From NCBI RefSeq assembly GCF_004683865.2, contig NZ_CP040764.1:62001-126000 (forward strand): 64,000 bases of DNA. Reading direction: 5' to 3'. Position 1 is the stretch's first letter, and every line of letters starts with the position of its first letter. A program made the position numbers and the translations under genes. The notes below the pieces were generated by a model. The model was not told where the DNA came from. It searched no databases and saw only the letters and a program-made list of their open reading frames with translations. Source of the stretch: Paracoccus liaowanqingii (GTDB lineage Bacteria > Pseudomonadota > Alphaproteobacteria > Rhodobacterales > Rhodobacteraceae). Of this stretch, positions 44,538 through 54,455 are shown one piece after another.

Positions 44538-46507
44538 CAGGAGCGGTTCCGCAAGGTCAGCAAGGGGTCGAAGAGATGCCGCATCTGCAGGGCCCCCTGG
44601 TTGGTGAGGTGGTTGTTATCAAAGTAAACAGTTCGACCGTTCCGCAGAACGCTGCAGGTGTTCGCGTCGCAGTGCAAGGGCCAGGGGTCGATCAACTCGA
44701 TCCTGGACGGTCCTGCGACAAATGGCGCAAGCCCCGCAGCCTCTCGGGACAAAGCATCAAGCAGCGCGACCTGAAAACGATCCTGCGGGACGGCTTCGTT
44801 GCGGGCCAACGCGCGCGCCACCGGAAGGGATCCATAATTGGGAATTTCCGGGGCCTGGCGCAGCACATGGACGCGGCTGCCCATCGCGGTCAGCGCCCGC
44901 AGCGTGGCGTCGACGGCGGTGGGCCAGGCCGGGACGACCTCGATCCGGTTGTGGGCATCCGCGCCGACGCCCGAGCCGGTCGCGTAATAGCTCCACCGGC
45001 CGACCAGCAGCACGTCGGGGAAGGGGTTGTCGCGCAGCGCGGCCTCAATCCGGGCATTCGCATGGGTGCAGGCGATGTCCTGCACGCGGGTCGCGGCGGA
45101 TTCGCGTTTCTCGACCCCGAACATCGGCGGGCAGCCCGCGCGCCAGATCAGCAGGCCCGGGGTCCCGGCCTCGTGCGCAGCGCGGTCCAGCCCCTCCTTG
45201 ATGGCGCGCAGGTGGCTGTCGCCCCAGGCCAGCATCTGCGGCGGGCCCTCGGGGCCGATGGGGCAGGTCTGGATCCCGGCGAAGTGCCCCGTTTGCGGCG
45301 TGAAGCAGCGCGACCAGTCCTGGATGAAGTCCTGCGCGGCATCGGCATGGGTCAGCACCGTGGGCGACCAGCGTTCGGGCAGGCCGTCGCGCGTGTAGGA
45401 CCAGCCCCCCAGGCTCAGCAGCAGGAGGGATGACAGCGCCACCCCCGCGATCATGCGCCGCGAGGGCAGCCGCGTGGCATTGCGGGTGGGCTGTTCGACC
45501 CACCGCCAGGTCGCATAGGCCAGCAGGACCGACAGCCCGATCAGGCCGATATTGCCCAGCAGCCCCCGCCCGGGGCCAAGCGCGAAATCCGACAGGCTGC
45601 GGATCGGCCAGTGCCACAGGTAGAGAGAATACGAGATCAGCCCCAGCCCCCGCATCGGCCCCCAGGCAAGCAGCCGGTTGACCGGGTTGGCGGCCTGCCC
45701 GTGGCGGATCAGCAGCAGCGTGCCCAGGACCGGGATCAGCGCCCAGGCCCCCGGAAAGCCCGCGCCGGGCCGGATCACCATCATCCCCGCCACGACCAGC
45801 GCCAGCCCCGCCGCCGAGCCCATCCAGCCCCGGCGCGGCCCCGGACGATCCTGCGCCCAGATGGCCAGCAGGACGCCGGACAGCAGCTCCCATGCACGAA
45901 AGGGGAACAGGAAGAAGGCCGCCGTCTGGTCGCGCGCGGTCAGGCCCACCGACAGGGCCAGCGACAGCGCCGCGCCCCCGCCCAGCAGCACCAGCGCCAG
46001 CCGGGGCCGGCGGATGCAGATCAGCAGGACCAGCGGCAGGACGATGTAGAACTGCTCCTCCAGCGACAGCGACCACATGTGCAGCAGCGGCTTTTCGGCC
46101 GAGCTGCTGTCGAAATAGCCCGCCTGCCGCCAGAACTGGATATTGGCGATGAACAGCGAGGCGGCGATCAGCGACTTGCCCAGCTCGCGCAGGTCGTGGG
46201 GCAGAAGGATCAGGTAGCCGGCCGCGAAGACCGCCAGCGCCACGACCGACCAGGCCGGCGCCAGCCTGCGGAAGCGGCGCAGGAAGAAGCGGACCGGGTC
46301 GATCCGCCCCGTGGCGGTGAACTCGCGCCACAGGATCGCCCCGATCAGGTATCCCGACAGCACGAAGAACACGTCGACGCCGGTGAAGCCCCCGGGCAGG
46401 CCCGGCAGGTCGAAGTGATACAGCACCACGCCCCCCACGGCGACGGCGCGCAGGCCGTCGATCTCGGGGCGATAGCCTGCATGGCGGTCGGCCAGCGGGC
46501 CGCTCAT
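44537..46507 (-). CDS. OafA/YrhL-type acyltransferase with SGNH domain
   Basis: 656 residues from ATG 46507, overlapping the upstream stop (ATGA). The N-terminal acyltransferase-3 domain (about 10-350) has ten or so membrane helices, YRPEIDGLRAVAVGGVVLYHF with the catalytic His, and the GVDVFFVLSGYLIG and WSLSLEEQFYIVLPL motifs. The periplasmic SGNH domain (about 400-656) has WGDSHLRAIKEGL and DNNHLTNQGAL. This class O-acetylates or otherwise acylates surface polysaccharide. The reading frame continues upstream only as a shadow of the polymerase gene. Confidence 0.92.
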   Translation of the reverse strand: MSGPLADRHAGYRPEIDGLRAVAVGGVVLYHFDLPGLPGGFTGVDVFFVLSGYLIGAILWREFTATGRIDPVRFFLRRFRRLAPAWSVVALAVFAAGYLILLPHDLRELGKSLIAASLFIANIQFWRQAGYFDSSSAEKPLLHMWSLSLEEQFYIVLPLVLLICIRRPRLALVLLGGGAALSLALSVGLTARDQTAAFFLFPFRAWELLSGVLLAIWAQDRPGPRRGWMGSAAGLALVVAGMMVIRPGAGFPGAWALIPVLGTLLLIRHGQAANPVNRLLAWGPMRGLGLISYSLYLWHWPIRSLSDFALGPGRGLLGNIGLIGLSVLLAYATWRWVEQPTRNATRLPSRRMIAGVALSSLLLLSLGGWSYTRDGLPERWSPTVLTHADAAQDFIQDWSRCFTPQTGHFAGIQTCPIGPEGPPQMLAWGDSHLRAIKEGLDRAAHEAGTPGLLIWRAGCPPMFGVEKRESAATRVQDIACTHANARIEAALRDNPFPDVLLVGRWSYYATGSGVGADAHNRIEVVPAWPTAVDATLRALTAMGSRVHVLRQAPEIPNYGSLPVARALARNEAVPQDRFQVALLDALSREAAGLAPFVAGPSRIELIDPWPLHCDANTCSVLRNGRTVYFDNNHLTNQGALQMRHLFDPLLTLRNRS

Positions 46508-47919
46508 CTCAGGATGGTCCGCAGGGGCGCCTCGCCCCGGGAGACGGGGACCAGCCGCGCATCCTCGGCCGCGGGCGCGGTGGCGCCGCGTGCGGCCAGC
46601 CCCGCCAGCGCGCCGGCGGTCAGCCAGCTCAGCGGCGTGATGGTGGCGTTGGGGATCAGGTCGACCAGGTTGGCCGCCATGATCAGCGTCAGGCCCGCCG
46701 TCCAGCGGTCGATCCCGTCCCGCCGCGCCGCCATCCACAGCCGGATCACAGATCCGCACAGAAGCCCGAAGGCGCCCACATAGCCCATGACCCCGCTCAT
46801 GGTCATGACCACGATCCAATAGCCGTCGCTGACGCTGGTGTAGTCGCCCGAATTGGGATCCACCTCCAGGTTGCGGCCCCATCCGCCCCAGCCCGCCAGC
46901 GGCTTGAGGCTGGCGCGGTCCAGCAGCACCTGCTCGTTGTTGAAGCGGAAGATCAGCGAGCGGCCGCGTTCGGCGTCCAGCGCCAGGGCGGTGTCGGCGA
47001 AGAAGCTGACCGGGAACAGCCCCAGCCACAGCAGCAGCGGATACATCAGCGCCGCCAGCGCCAGCGCCGCCGCCGCCCGCACGTGCCAGATGGGGGGCAT
47101 GAACAGGATCAGCGGCACCATCGTCAGCGCATAGAGCATCGAGGCGACGCTCTTGCACAGGAACAGCACCAGCAGCAGATAGAGCAGCACCGCCCAGTGC
47201 CGCGTCCGCGACGTCCCCTGGGCGTCGCGCAGCGCGACCGCCGCGCTCAGGATGCCCATGACGGCGAACAGCGCCACCCACAGCCCGTGTTCCAGGAAGA
47301 CCATCGGGCGATAGCCGCCGTAGCGGATCGACTGGCTGAAATCATGGGCGAAGAAGCCATAGATCCACACGTTCAGCTGCGGGCTGAGGCGGATCTCCAG
47401 CAGCATGGGCAGCGAATAGGCCAGCCCCGCCAGGGTCAGCGCGGTCATCCAGGCCCGGATCCCCGCGATCGAGGACAGGATCATGTAGCCCAGCAGGAAG
47501 GGCAGCAGCTCCAGCATGACGGCCAGGGTGCCGTTGATGAAGTCGAAGGCCGTCAGGCCGGGGCGGTAGGACACGCCCTCGATCAGCGGCTCGGGATTGG
47601 TGATGACGGTGAAGAGGGGCGTCGCCAGCATCAGGCCCGCCAGGAAGACGACCCAGCCCTCGGGGCGCCGCCAGGGCAGGGGGGACTGCTGGCGCAGCAT
47701 CAGCGCGCCCACGGTCGCGGCGAGCGCCGCGATCGAGTACTTGTTCATCTGGGGCAGAAGCGGGATGTTGATGGCGACAATCGCCGGCGGCAGCAGCAGA
47801 TAGCCTGCCAGGACGGTCCAGATCACGGCCTTCGTCTGGTCCAGCCGCGAGAACAGGACGGCCGCAACAACCGGCCACGCGGCCAGCATCATCAGCGCCA
47901 ACGGATTACCCAAGACCAC
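46504..47919 (-). CDS. Wzy-like O-antigen/exopolysaccharide polymerase
   Basis: 471 residues, 10-12 membrane segments, with a long periplasmic loop (about 310-360: DTALALDAERGRSLIFRFNNEQVLLDRASLKPLAGWGGWGRN) as in O-antigen ligase/polymerase proteins. The start is GTG 47919, or TTG 47913, which is better spaced from GAGGGG. First gene of a leftward six-gene unit: polymerase, acyltransferase, GMC, SDR, SGNH, flippase. Confidence 0.8.
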   Translation of the reverse strand: MVLGNPLALMMLAAWPVVAAVLFSRLDQTKAVIWTVLAGYLLLPPAIVAINIPLLPQMNKYSIAALAATVGALMLRQQSPLPWRRPEGWVVFLAGLMLATPLFTVITNPEPLIEGVSYRPGLTAFDFINGTLAVMLELLPFLLGYMILSSIAGIRAWMTALTLAGLAYSLPMLLEIRLSPQLNVWIYGFFAHDFSQSIRYGGYRPMVFLEHGLWVALFAVMGILSAAVALRDAQGTSRTRHWAVLLYLLLVLFLCKSVASMLYALTMVPLILFMPPIWHVRAAAALALAALMYPLLLWLGLFPVSFFADTALALDAERGRSLIFRFNNEQVLLDRASLKPLAGWGGWGRNLEVDPNSGDYTSVSDGYWIVVMTMSGVMGYVGAFGLLCGSVIRLWMAARRDGIDRWTAGLTLIMAANLVDLIPNATITPLSWLTAGALAGLAARGATAPAAEDARLVPVSRGEAPLRTILR

Positions 47920-48104
47920 CCCCTCAACAATGGGTCATCGCCTATGCGAAAAGGGACCCTATTTCCATACACTTTCGTTTAAATTAACATGCATCCGTCT
48001 GGCGGGTTTGGTAAAGCTTTCGTCGCAGGTTCACATGGTATGTCCTGATCGGCCGATGCCTCTCGGTACCGGGGATAAAAGAGTTGTCAGTCAGGGAGCC
48101 GGTC
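47920..48104. promoter_or_regulatory. Divergent promoter region, polymerase operon / PKS operon
   Basis: 185 bp, the only AT-richer segment between the two halves of the cluster (AAATTAACATGCATCC around 47980-47996). It must hold the leftward promoter of the six-gene polysaccharide unit and the rightward promoter of the PKS unit. The AACATGCAT it contains also occurs at about 33386 upstream of the GT4 gene, which may mark a shared regulator. No box could be assigned with confidence. Confidence 0.45.
48093..48098 (+). promoter_or_regulatory. Ribosome site that decides the PKS start
   Basis: AGGGAG lies 6 bases before TTG 48105. There is no ATG near the conserved N-terminus, and the other TTG at 48084 has no comparable site, so 48105 is preferred. 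Confidence 0.55.
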
Positions 48105-51100
48105 TTGTCAAAGATCCCAGCCAACGCGCGAGATATTGCTATTGTCGGTTTCGGCCTTGATTTGCCCGGTGCGGGCGATCCGGACAGCTATTGGCACAAC
48201 CTGAGGGAGGGGGTCGAATCGATCCGCGACCTGACGCCAGAGGACCTCCGCGCGGCGGGCGAATCACCCGCGCGCAGCGGCCATCCCGATTACGTCGCCC
48301 GGGCCGCGCTTCTGGACGGGTTCGACCAGTTCGATGCCGAATTCTTCGGATTCAGCCCCAAGGACGCGGCGGTGATGGACCCCCAGCACCGAAAGTTCCT
48401 GGAAACCTGCTGGCACGCGCTGGAACATGCGGGCCACCGGCCCGACGATCTGGGCGCGGTCGGGGTCTGGGCCGGCTGCGGCATGGGCAGCTACTTCTCG
48501 GTCAACATCTGTTCCAACCGCGACCTGGTCGAGGAGACGGGCCTGTTCCTGCTGCGCCATACCGGCAACGACAAGGATTTCCTGTCCACCCGCATCAGCT
48601 ATACCTTCGATCTGCGCGGGCCGAGCGTGTCGGTCCAGACCGCCTGCTCGACCTCGCTGGTGGCGGTCCACTCCGCCTGCCAGGCGCTGATCGCGGGCGA
48701 TTGCGACGCGGCGCTGGCGGGCGGCGTGACCATCGAACTGCCGCAGGGGCGCGGCTATCTGTACAAGCCCAACGAGATCCTGTCGCCCGACGGCCATTGC
48801 CGCGCCTTCGACCATCGCAGCGAGGGCACGGTCTTCGGCAGCGGTGCGGCGGTCGTGCTGCTGCGGCGCCTGTCGGACGCGCTGGCCGACGGCGACCACA
48901 TCTGGGCGGTGATCCGGGGCAGCGCCATCAACAACGACGGCTCGGCCAAGGCGGGCTATCTGGCCCCCTCGGTCGAGGGGCAGGCCGCGGCCATCGCCGA
49001 GGCGCATCTGCTGTCGGGCGTCGATGCCGCGACCATCGACTATGTCGAATGCCACGGCACCGGCACGCGGCTTGGCGACCCGATCGAGGTCACCGCACTG
49101 ACCGAAGCCTTCTCCCTGGGCCAGGGGGGCGGGCGCACGGGGCTGGGTTCGGTCAAGACCAATATCGGGCATCTGGACACGGCGGCGGGCACGGCGGGGC
49201 TGATCAAGGTCGCCCTGTCGCTGCATCACCGCGAGATCCCCCCCAGCCTGAACTTCGAGGCGCCGAACCCGGTCATCGACTTCGAGGGCACGCCCTTCCA
49301 TGTCGTGGCCGACCGGATGCCCTGGCCCCAGACCCCGGGCCGGCCGGCGCGGGCGGCGGTGAACTCGCTCGGCGTGGGCGGCACCAACGCGCATGTCGTG
49401 GTCGAGGCCGCACCCGAACGCATGGCCTCCGAAGACTCCGACTGGCCGGTGCAGCCGCTGGTCGTCTCGGGCCGCACCCGGGCGGCGCTGGACGCCAATT
49501 CCGCCGCGCTGGCTGCCTGGCTGCGCGACAACCCGGGTGCCGATCTGGCCGACGTGGCCTTCACCCTGCAGCAGGGTCGCAAGACCTTCGACAAGCGCCG
49601 CGTGCTGGTGGCGGCGGATGCGACCGAGGCCGCCGATCTGCTGGAGCGCGGCGATCCGCGCCGGGTCTTCACCCATGACCGCCCGGCGGGCACGCCGAAG
49701 CTGGCCTTCCTGTTTCCCGGCGGCGGCGCGCAATCGGTGCACATGGCGCGTGGCCTGTACGAGACCGAGCCGGTCTTCCACGACTGGATGGACCGGGGCC
49801 TTGCGGTGCTGGAACGCCTGACAGGCCGCGATCCGCGCCCCCTGTGGCTGCCCGAACCGGGCGCCGAGGCCGAGGCCGCGCAGGCGCTGAACCGCCCCTC
49901 GGTCCAGCTGCCGCTGATCATGATCGTGGAATATGCGCTGGCGCAGCTGTGGATCAGCTGGGGCGCGGTGCCGAAGGCGCTGGCCGGTCACTCGATGGGC
50001 GAGAACACCGCCGCCTGCCTGGCCGGGGTCCTGAGTTTCGAGGACTGCATCGCGCTGGTCGAACTGCGCGGGCGCCTGTTCGACACCGTCGCGCCGGGCG
50101 GCATGCTGAGCGTGCCGCTGCCGGTCGAGGAGCTGCTGGCCGAGGCGGGCGAGGGGCTGGATCTGGCCGCCGACAACGCGCCGGGCCTGTCGGTCGTGTC
50201 CGGCCCGCAGGACCGCATCGCGGCCCTGCAGGCGCGGCTGGAGGCGCGCGGCATCGACTGCGCGCGCATCGCCATCGACATCGCCGCCCATTCGCGGATG
50301 CTGGACCCGATCCTGCCGGAATTCGAGGCCTTCCTGCGGTCGATCACCCTGTCGGCGCCGCGCATCCCGCTGCTGTCGAACCGCAGCGGCGACTGGATGA
50401 CCGACGCGCAGGCGACCGATCCGCGCTATTGGGTGGAGCACCTGCGCCATTCGGTCGATTTCCGCGGCTGCCTGACCACGCTGCGCGCCGATCCCGACCG
50501 GGTCTTCCTGGAGGTCGGGCCGGGCCGCGCCATGTCGGCGCTGGCCCAGGCCAATGGCGCCGCGCCCGACCGGGTCATCAGCAGCCTGCGCCATCCCGAC
50601 CAGCAGATCGACGACGACGCCTTCTTCCTGATGGGCTTCGCGCGGCTCTGGGCGGTGGGGCTGCCGCTGGACTGGTCGCCCATCTGGGGCGAGGGGCGGC
50701 AGCGTGTGCCGCTGCCCGGCTATGCCTTCCAGAGCCGGCGCTATTTCATCGAGCCCGCCACCGCCGAGGCCTCGAGCGCCGCGAACGACACCGCGCCGCT
50801 GCGCCTGCCCGATACTCAGGGCTGGGCCTGGCGCCCCGCCTGGCGCCTGTCGGCCCCCGATGTGGAACTGGACGCCAAGGGCGCGCCGCAGGGCGACACG
50901 GCCCGCTGGCTGGTGCTGGCCGATGACAGCGGGCTGGCCGATGCGGTCATCGCCCAGCTGCGCCGCGCCGGGCACGAGGTCGTCACCCTGCGCCCCGGCG
51001 ACTGCTTCGCGCAGCCGGGCGCGGACGACTTCATCCTGGCGCCCGAGAACGGCGCTTCGGATTTCGAGCTGCTGATCGCCGCGCTGGTGGCGCAGAACCG

Positions 51101-54100
51101 GCTGCCGCAGCGGATCGTCAGCTTCTGGCTGGTGCCCGATGCCAGCCGGGCCGGCGCCCGCGCGGGCTTCAGCCCCTTCCACCGCCATCTGGAACAGGGC
51201 TTCAACACCGTCCTGCACCTGATCCGCGCCCTGGCGGGCGAGGGGGGCGGGCAGCCTATCGACCTGGTGGCCATCACCTCTGATGCGCAGCGGACCGGCA
51301 CCGAAGCCGTGCGCAATCCCGAAAAGGCGATGGTGCTGGGCCCCTTGGCCGTCGGCATGCGCGAGTTTCCCTGGCTGTCGGCGCGCAGCATCGATCTGGC
51401 CGCGCAACCCGACATGGCGGCGCTGGCGCCGCGCCTGGTCGAGGATCTGATGGATCCCGCGCCGCCCGCCCGCACCGCCTGGCGCGACGGGCGCCGTCTG
51501 GCGCGCCACTTGGTGCCCGCGGCCCTGCCGGAAGGAGGCACGCCCGCCTTCGGGCCGGGCGACGTGGTGCTGATCACCGGGGGCCTGGGCGGCATCGCCC
51601 TGACGCTGGCCCGCCATGTGGCGGATCAGGGCGCCGCCGTGGCGCTGCTGTCGCGGAGGCCCCTGCCGCCCGAGGCCGAATGGGACGCGCGCATCGCGGC
51701 CGATCCCGACCACCGGCTGGCCCATCAGATGACGGCGGTGCGCGCCCTGCGTGCCTCCGGTGCCCGGCTGGTGCTGGACGCCGCCGACGTGACCGACGCC
51801 GCCGCCCTGACGCAGGCCGTGGCGCGTATCCGCGCAGAACTGGGCCCCGTCACCGACCTGATCCACGCGGCGGGCCTGGTGGCCGACGCGCCCATGCAGG
51901 TCAAGTCCAGCGCCGAGATCGAGGATGTGCTGGCCCCCAAGGTCCACGGCACCCGCAACCTGGCGCTGGTCTTCGCCGAGGCGCCGCTGCGCCGCACGAT
52001 CCTGTTCTCGTCGACCTCGACCGAGATCGCGGCGACGGGGCAGGTCGATTACGTGGCCGCCAACGAATATCTCAACGCGGTGGCGGCGATGCAGCCCCGC
52101 GCCCTGGGGCAGGTCACCGCCGTGAACTGGGGGATCTGGGCCGATGTCGGCATGGCCGCCGATGCGCTGACGGGGCGGCGCGACGTCGCGGCCCCGGTGC
52201 CCGTGACCCAGCCCCTGCTGAGCGCCCGCGCCGATCAGGGCGGGGTCGAACGGCTGACCGGACGGCTGTCCTCGGACGACTGGATCATCGCCGAACACCG
52301 CACCCGCGACGGCGTGGCGCTGATGCCCGGCACCGGCATGATCGAGCTGGCGGCCCAGGCCCTGCAGGCCACCGGACGGGCGGGCGGCGCATGGGCGCTG
52401 CGCGACCTGACCTTCCTGCATCCGCTGATCGTGGGGCCGGGCGAAAGCCGCGACTTCACCGTGACCCTGACCCCGGACGAGGGCAGCACCGCCTTCCTGC
52501 TGGAGGCCGATTTCGGCGCGGGATCGGTCCCCGTGGCCGAGGCGCGCATCGACGCCGCCGACCGCGCCGGACCGCCCCTGGATGCGGACGCGCTGCGCGC
52601 CGCGATGACCGTCGATCAGGCCCCCACCGGGCATGCGCTGGAATCGGCGCAGGAAGGCCAGCTGGCCTTCGGTCCCCGCTGGCGGGTGCTGCGCGCCACC
52701 TGGCTGTCGCCCGCGACCTCCGAGGGGCTGGCCGAGCTGCGCCTGTCGCGCGACGGGCAGGCCGATCTGGACCAAGGCTACATCCTGCATCCCGCGCTGA
52801 TGGACATCGCCACCGGATGGGCCATGTCGCTGATCGACGGCTATGACCGCGCCCAGCTGTGGGTGCCGCTGTCCTACCGGTCGCTGTCGGTCCACGGCCC
52901 GCTGCCGGCCGAGATCCTTAGCCATGTGCGGCTCAGCCATGCCTCGGACGGCTATGCCAGCTTCGACGTGACGCTGGCCGATCCGCAGGGCACCGTTCTG
53001 GTCCGGATCGAGGGGCTGACGCTGCGCCGCCTGGAAGGCGCGCCCGCCATGCTGCTGACCGTGCAGCAGGCCGGGCCGCGCCCCGTGTCCCATCCCGGCC
53101 ACGGGCCGGGTCAGGACCGGCTGGCGCGCATGGTGGCCCAAGGCATCCCGCCCGATCAGGGCCCTCTGCTTCTGGACCGCGCGCTGCGCTCCGGGCTGGG
53201 GCAGATCGCCATCTCCAGCATGGACCTGCCGCAGCTGATCGCGCAGGAAACCCGCAGCAGCCGCGCCCGCGAGGCAGGCGCCGCCACCGCCTTCGAGCGC
53301 CCCGAACTGGACCACGACTATGTCGAGCCGCGCAGCGATCTGGAACGCAGCCTGGCCGGGTTCTTCCGCGAACTTTTGGGCGTGCAGCAGGTGGGGGTCG
53401 ATGACGGCTTCTTCGATCTGGGGGGCCATTCGCTGATCGCGGTGAGGCTCTTCTCGATGATCCGCAAGGCCTATGGTCTGGACCTGCCGCTGGCCACGCT
53501 CTTCGAGGCGCCGAACGTGGCCGCGCTGGCCACGCTGATCGAGGGCCGGATCGGGGTGCGTCCCGACGCCCCCGCGGGCGCGGTGGCCACGACCGCCCCG
53601 GCGGCGCAGGGCTTCACGCACCTGATCTCGATGAGCCAGGGCGCCGCCGGAGGCGGGCGGCCCCTGTTCATCGTCGCGGGCATGTTCGGCAACGTGCTGA
53701 ACCTGCGATCCCTGGCGCAGCGCCTGTCCCCCGACCGCCCGGTCTGGGGCCTGCAGGCGCAGGGCCTGTTCGGCGACGCGCCCCCGCATGCCACCCTGGC
53801 CGAGGCCGCCGCCAGCTGCCTGGCCGAGATCCGCCAGATCCAGCCCGACGGCCCCTATCTGATCGCGGGCTTCTCGGGCGGCGGGCTGACCGCGCTGGAG
53901 ATCGCGCGCCAGGCCGACGCGGCGGGCGAGGCCACCGCCCGGCTGATCCTGCTGGACACGCCGGTGCCGATGCGTCCCGTCCTGTCGCGCCGCGACCGGC
54001 TCATGATCCGCGCCGCCGAGATCCGCGAGGAGGGCGCGGGCTTCGCCGCCCGCTGGCTGCGCGACAAGCTGGCCTATCGCCAGGCGCAGCGCCGCCCCTC

Positions 54101-54455
54101 GGGCGAGGCCGAGGCGACCGGGTTCCACAACGCCGCCATCCACGCGGCCTTCCTGGGCGCGCTGCCACAGTTCAGGATGGAGACCTGGGACGGCCCGGTG
54201 ACGCTGTACCGGCCCCGGCTGGACCGGCGCTTCAAGGTCTCGAACGGGATGCATGTCAGCGCGGCGCGGGAATACGTGTTCGAGGACAACCTGTGGTCGC
54301 CCTGGATGCCCGACCTGACCGTGACCGAGGTGCCGGGCGATCACGACAGCATGGTGCTGGAACCCTGCGTGCGGGTGCTGTCGGCGCGCATGCGCGAGGA
54401 GCTGGCGGCCGCCGACCGGGCCGTCCCCGCGCTGCTGCAGAGGGCCGCGGAATGA
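48105..54455 (+). CDS. Type I polyketide synthase, KS-AT-KR-DH-ACP-TE
   Basis: 2116 residues from a TTG start. Ketosynthase (about 5-435) with Cys 181 in TACSTS, His 317 in ECHGTGT and His 356 in NIGHL. Acyltransferase (about 535-850) with GHSMGE, Ser 630. A structural reductase half precedes a catalytic KR (about 1150-1340: ITGGLGGIA, and YVAANEYLN with the active-site Tyr). The dehydratase-like domain (about 1370-1650) carries HRTRDGVALMPG and LHPALMDIA. ACP Ser 1776 is in LGGHS. Thioesterase Ser 1924 is in GFSGGG. No methyltransferase or enoylreductase was seen, so one round would give an unsaturated or hydroxy extension. DH placed after KR is unlike the usual AT-DH-KR order. The stop overlaps the GT2 start (ATGA). 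Confidence 0.94.
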   Translation: MSKIPANARDIAIVGFGLDLPGAGDPDSYWHNLREGVESIRDLTPEDLRAAGESPARSGHPDYVARAALLDGFDQFDAEFFGFSPKDAAVMDPQHRKFLETCWHALEHAGHRPDDLGAVGVWAGCGMGSYFSVNICSNRDLVEETGLFLLRHTGNDKDFLSTRISYTFDLRGPSVSVQTACSTSLVAVHSACQALIAGDCDAALAGGVTIELPQGRGYLYKPNEILSPDGHCRAFDHRSEGTVFGSGAAVVLLRRLSDALADGDHIWAVIRGSAINNDGSAKAGYLAPSVEGQAAAIAEAHLLSGVDAATIDYVECHGTGTRLGDPIEVTALTEAFSLGQGGGRTGLGSVKTNIGHLDTAAGTAGLIKVALSLHHREIPPSLNFEAPNPVIDFEGTPFHVVADRMPWPQTPGRPARAAVNSLGVGGTNAHVVVEAAPERMASEDSDWPVQPLVVSGRTRAALDANSAALAAWLRDNPGADLADVAFTLQQGRKTFDKRRVLVAADATEAADLLERGDPRRVFTHDRPAGTPKLAFLFPGGGAQSVHMARGLYETEPVFHDWMDRGLAVLERLTGRDPRPLWLPEPGAEAEAAQALNRPSVQLPLIMIVEYALAQLWISWGAVPKALAGHSMGENTAACLAGVLSFEDCIALVELRGRLFDTVAPGGMLSVPLPVEELLAEAGEGLDLAADNAPGLSVVSGPQDRIAALQARLEARGIDCARIAIDIAAHSRMLDPILPEFEAFLRSITLSAPRIPLLSNRSGDWMTDAQATDPRYWVEHLRHSVDFRGCLTTLRADPDRVFLEVGPGRAMSALAQANGAAPDRVISSLRHPDQQIDDDAFFLMGFARLWAVGLPLDWSPIWGEGRQRVPLPGYAFQSRRYFIEPATAEASSAANDTAPLRLPDTQGWAWRPAWRLSAPDVELDAKGAPQGDTARWLVLADDSGLADAVIAQLRRAGHEVVTLRPGDCFAQPGADDFILAPENGASDFELLIAALVAQNRLPQRIVSFWLVPDASRAGARAGFSPFHRHLEQGFNTVLHLIRALAGEGGGQPIDLVAITSDAQRTGTEAVRNPEKAMVLGPLAVGMREFPWLSARSIDLAAQPDMAALAPRLVEDLMDPAPPARTAWRDGRRLARHLVPAALPEGGTPAFGPGDVVLITGGLGGIALTLARHVADQGAAVALLSRRPLPPEAEWDARIAADPDHRLAHQMTAVRALRASGARLVLDAADVTDAAALTQAVARIRAELGPVTDLIHAAGLVADAPMQVKSSAEIEDVLAPKVHGTRNLALVFAEAPLRRTILFSSTSTEIAATGQVDYVAANEYLNAVAAMQPRALGQVTAVNWGIWADVGMAADALTGRRDVAAPVPVTQPLLSARADQGGVERLTGRLSSDDWIIAEHRTRDGVALMPGTGMIELAAQALQATGRAGGAWALRDLTFLHPLIVGPGESRDFTVTLTPDEGSTAFLLEADFGAGSVPVAEARIDAADRAGPPLDADALRAAMTVDQAPTGHALESAQEGQLAFGPRWRVLRATWLSPATSEGLAELRLSRDGQADLDQGYILHPALMDIATGWAMSLIDGYDRAQLWVPLSYRSLSVHGPLPAEILSHVRLSHASDGYASFDVTLADPQGTVLVRIEGLTLRRLEGAPAMLLTVQQAGPRPVSHPGHGPGQDRLARMVAQGIPPDQGPLLLDRALRSGLGQIAISSMDLPQLIAQETRSSRAREAGAATAFERPELDHDYVEPRSDLERSLAGFFRELLGVQQVGVDDGFFDLGGHSLIAVRLFSMIRKAYGLDLPLATLFEAPNVAALATLIEGRIGVRPDAPAGAVATTAPAAQGFTHLISMSQGAAGGGRPLFIVAGMFGNVLNLRSLAQRLSPDRPVWGLQAQGLFGDAPPHATLAEAAASCLAEIRQIQPDGPYLIAGFSGGGLTALEIARQADAAGEATARLILLDTPVPMRPVLSRRDRLMIRAAEIREEGAGFAARWLRDKLAYRQAQRRPSGEAEATGFHNAAIHAAFLGALPQFRMETWDGPVTLYRPRLDRRFKVSNGMHVSAAREYVFEDNLWSPWMPDLTVTEVPGDHDSMVLEPCVRVLSARMREELAAADRAVPALLQRAAE

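Noticed and set aside
48264..54344. 2026-codon open frame on the minus strand opposite the PKS
   Set aside because: High-GC antisense shadow: composition is Arg/Gln/Gly/His-rich without any domain, and the plus strand carries a fully motif-supported PKS.
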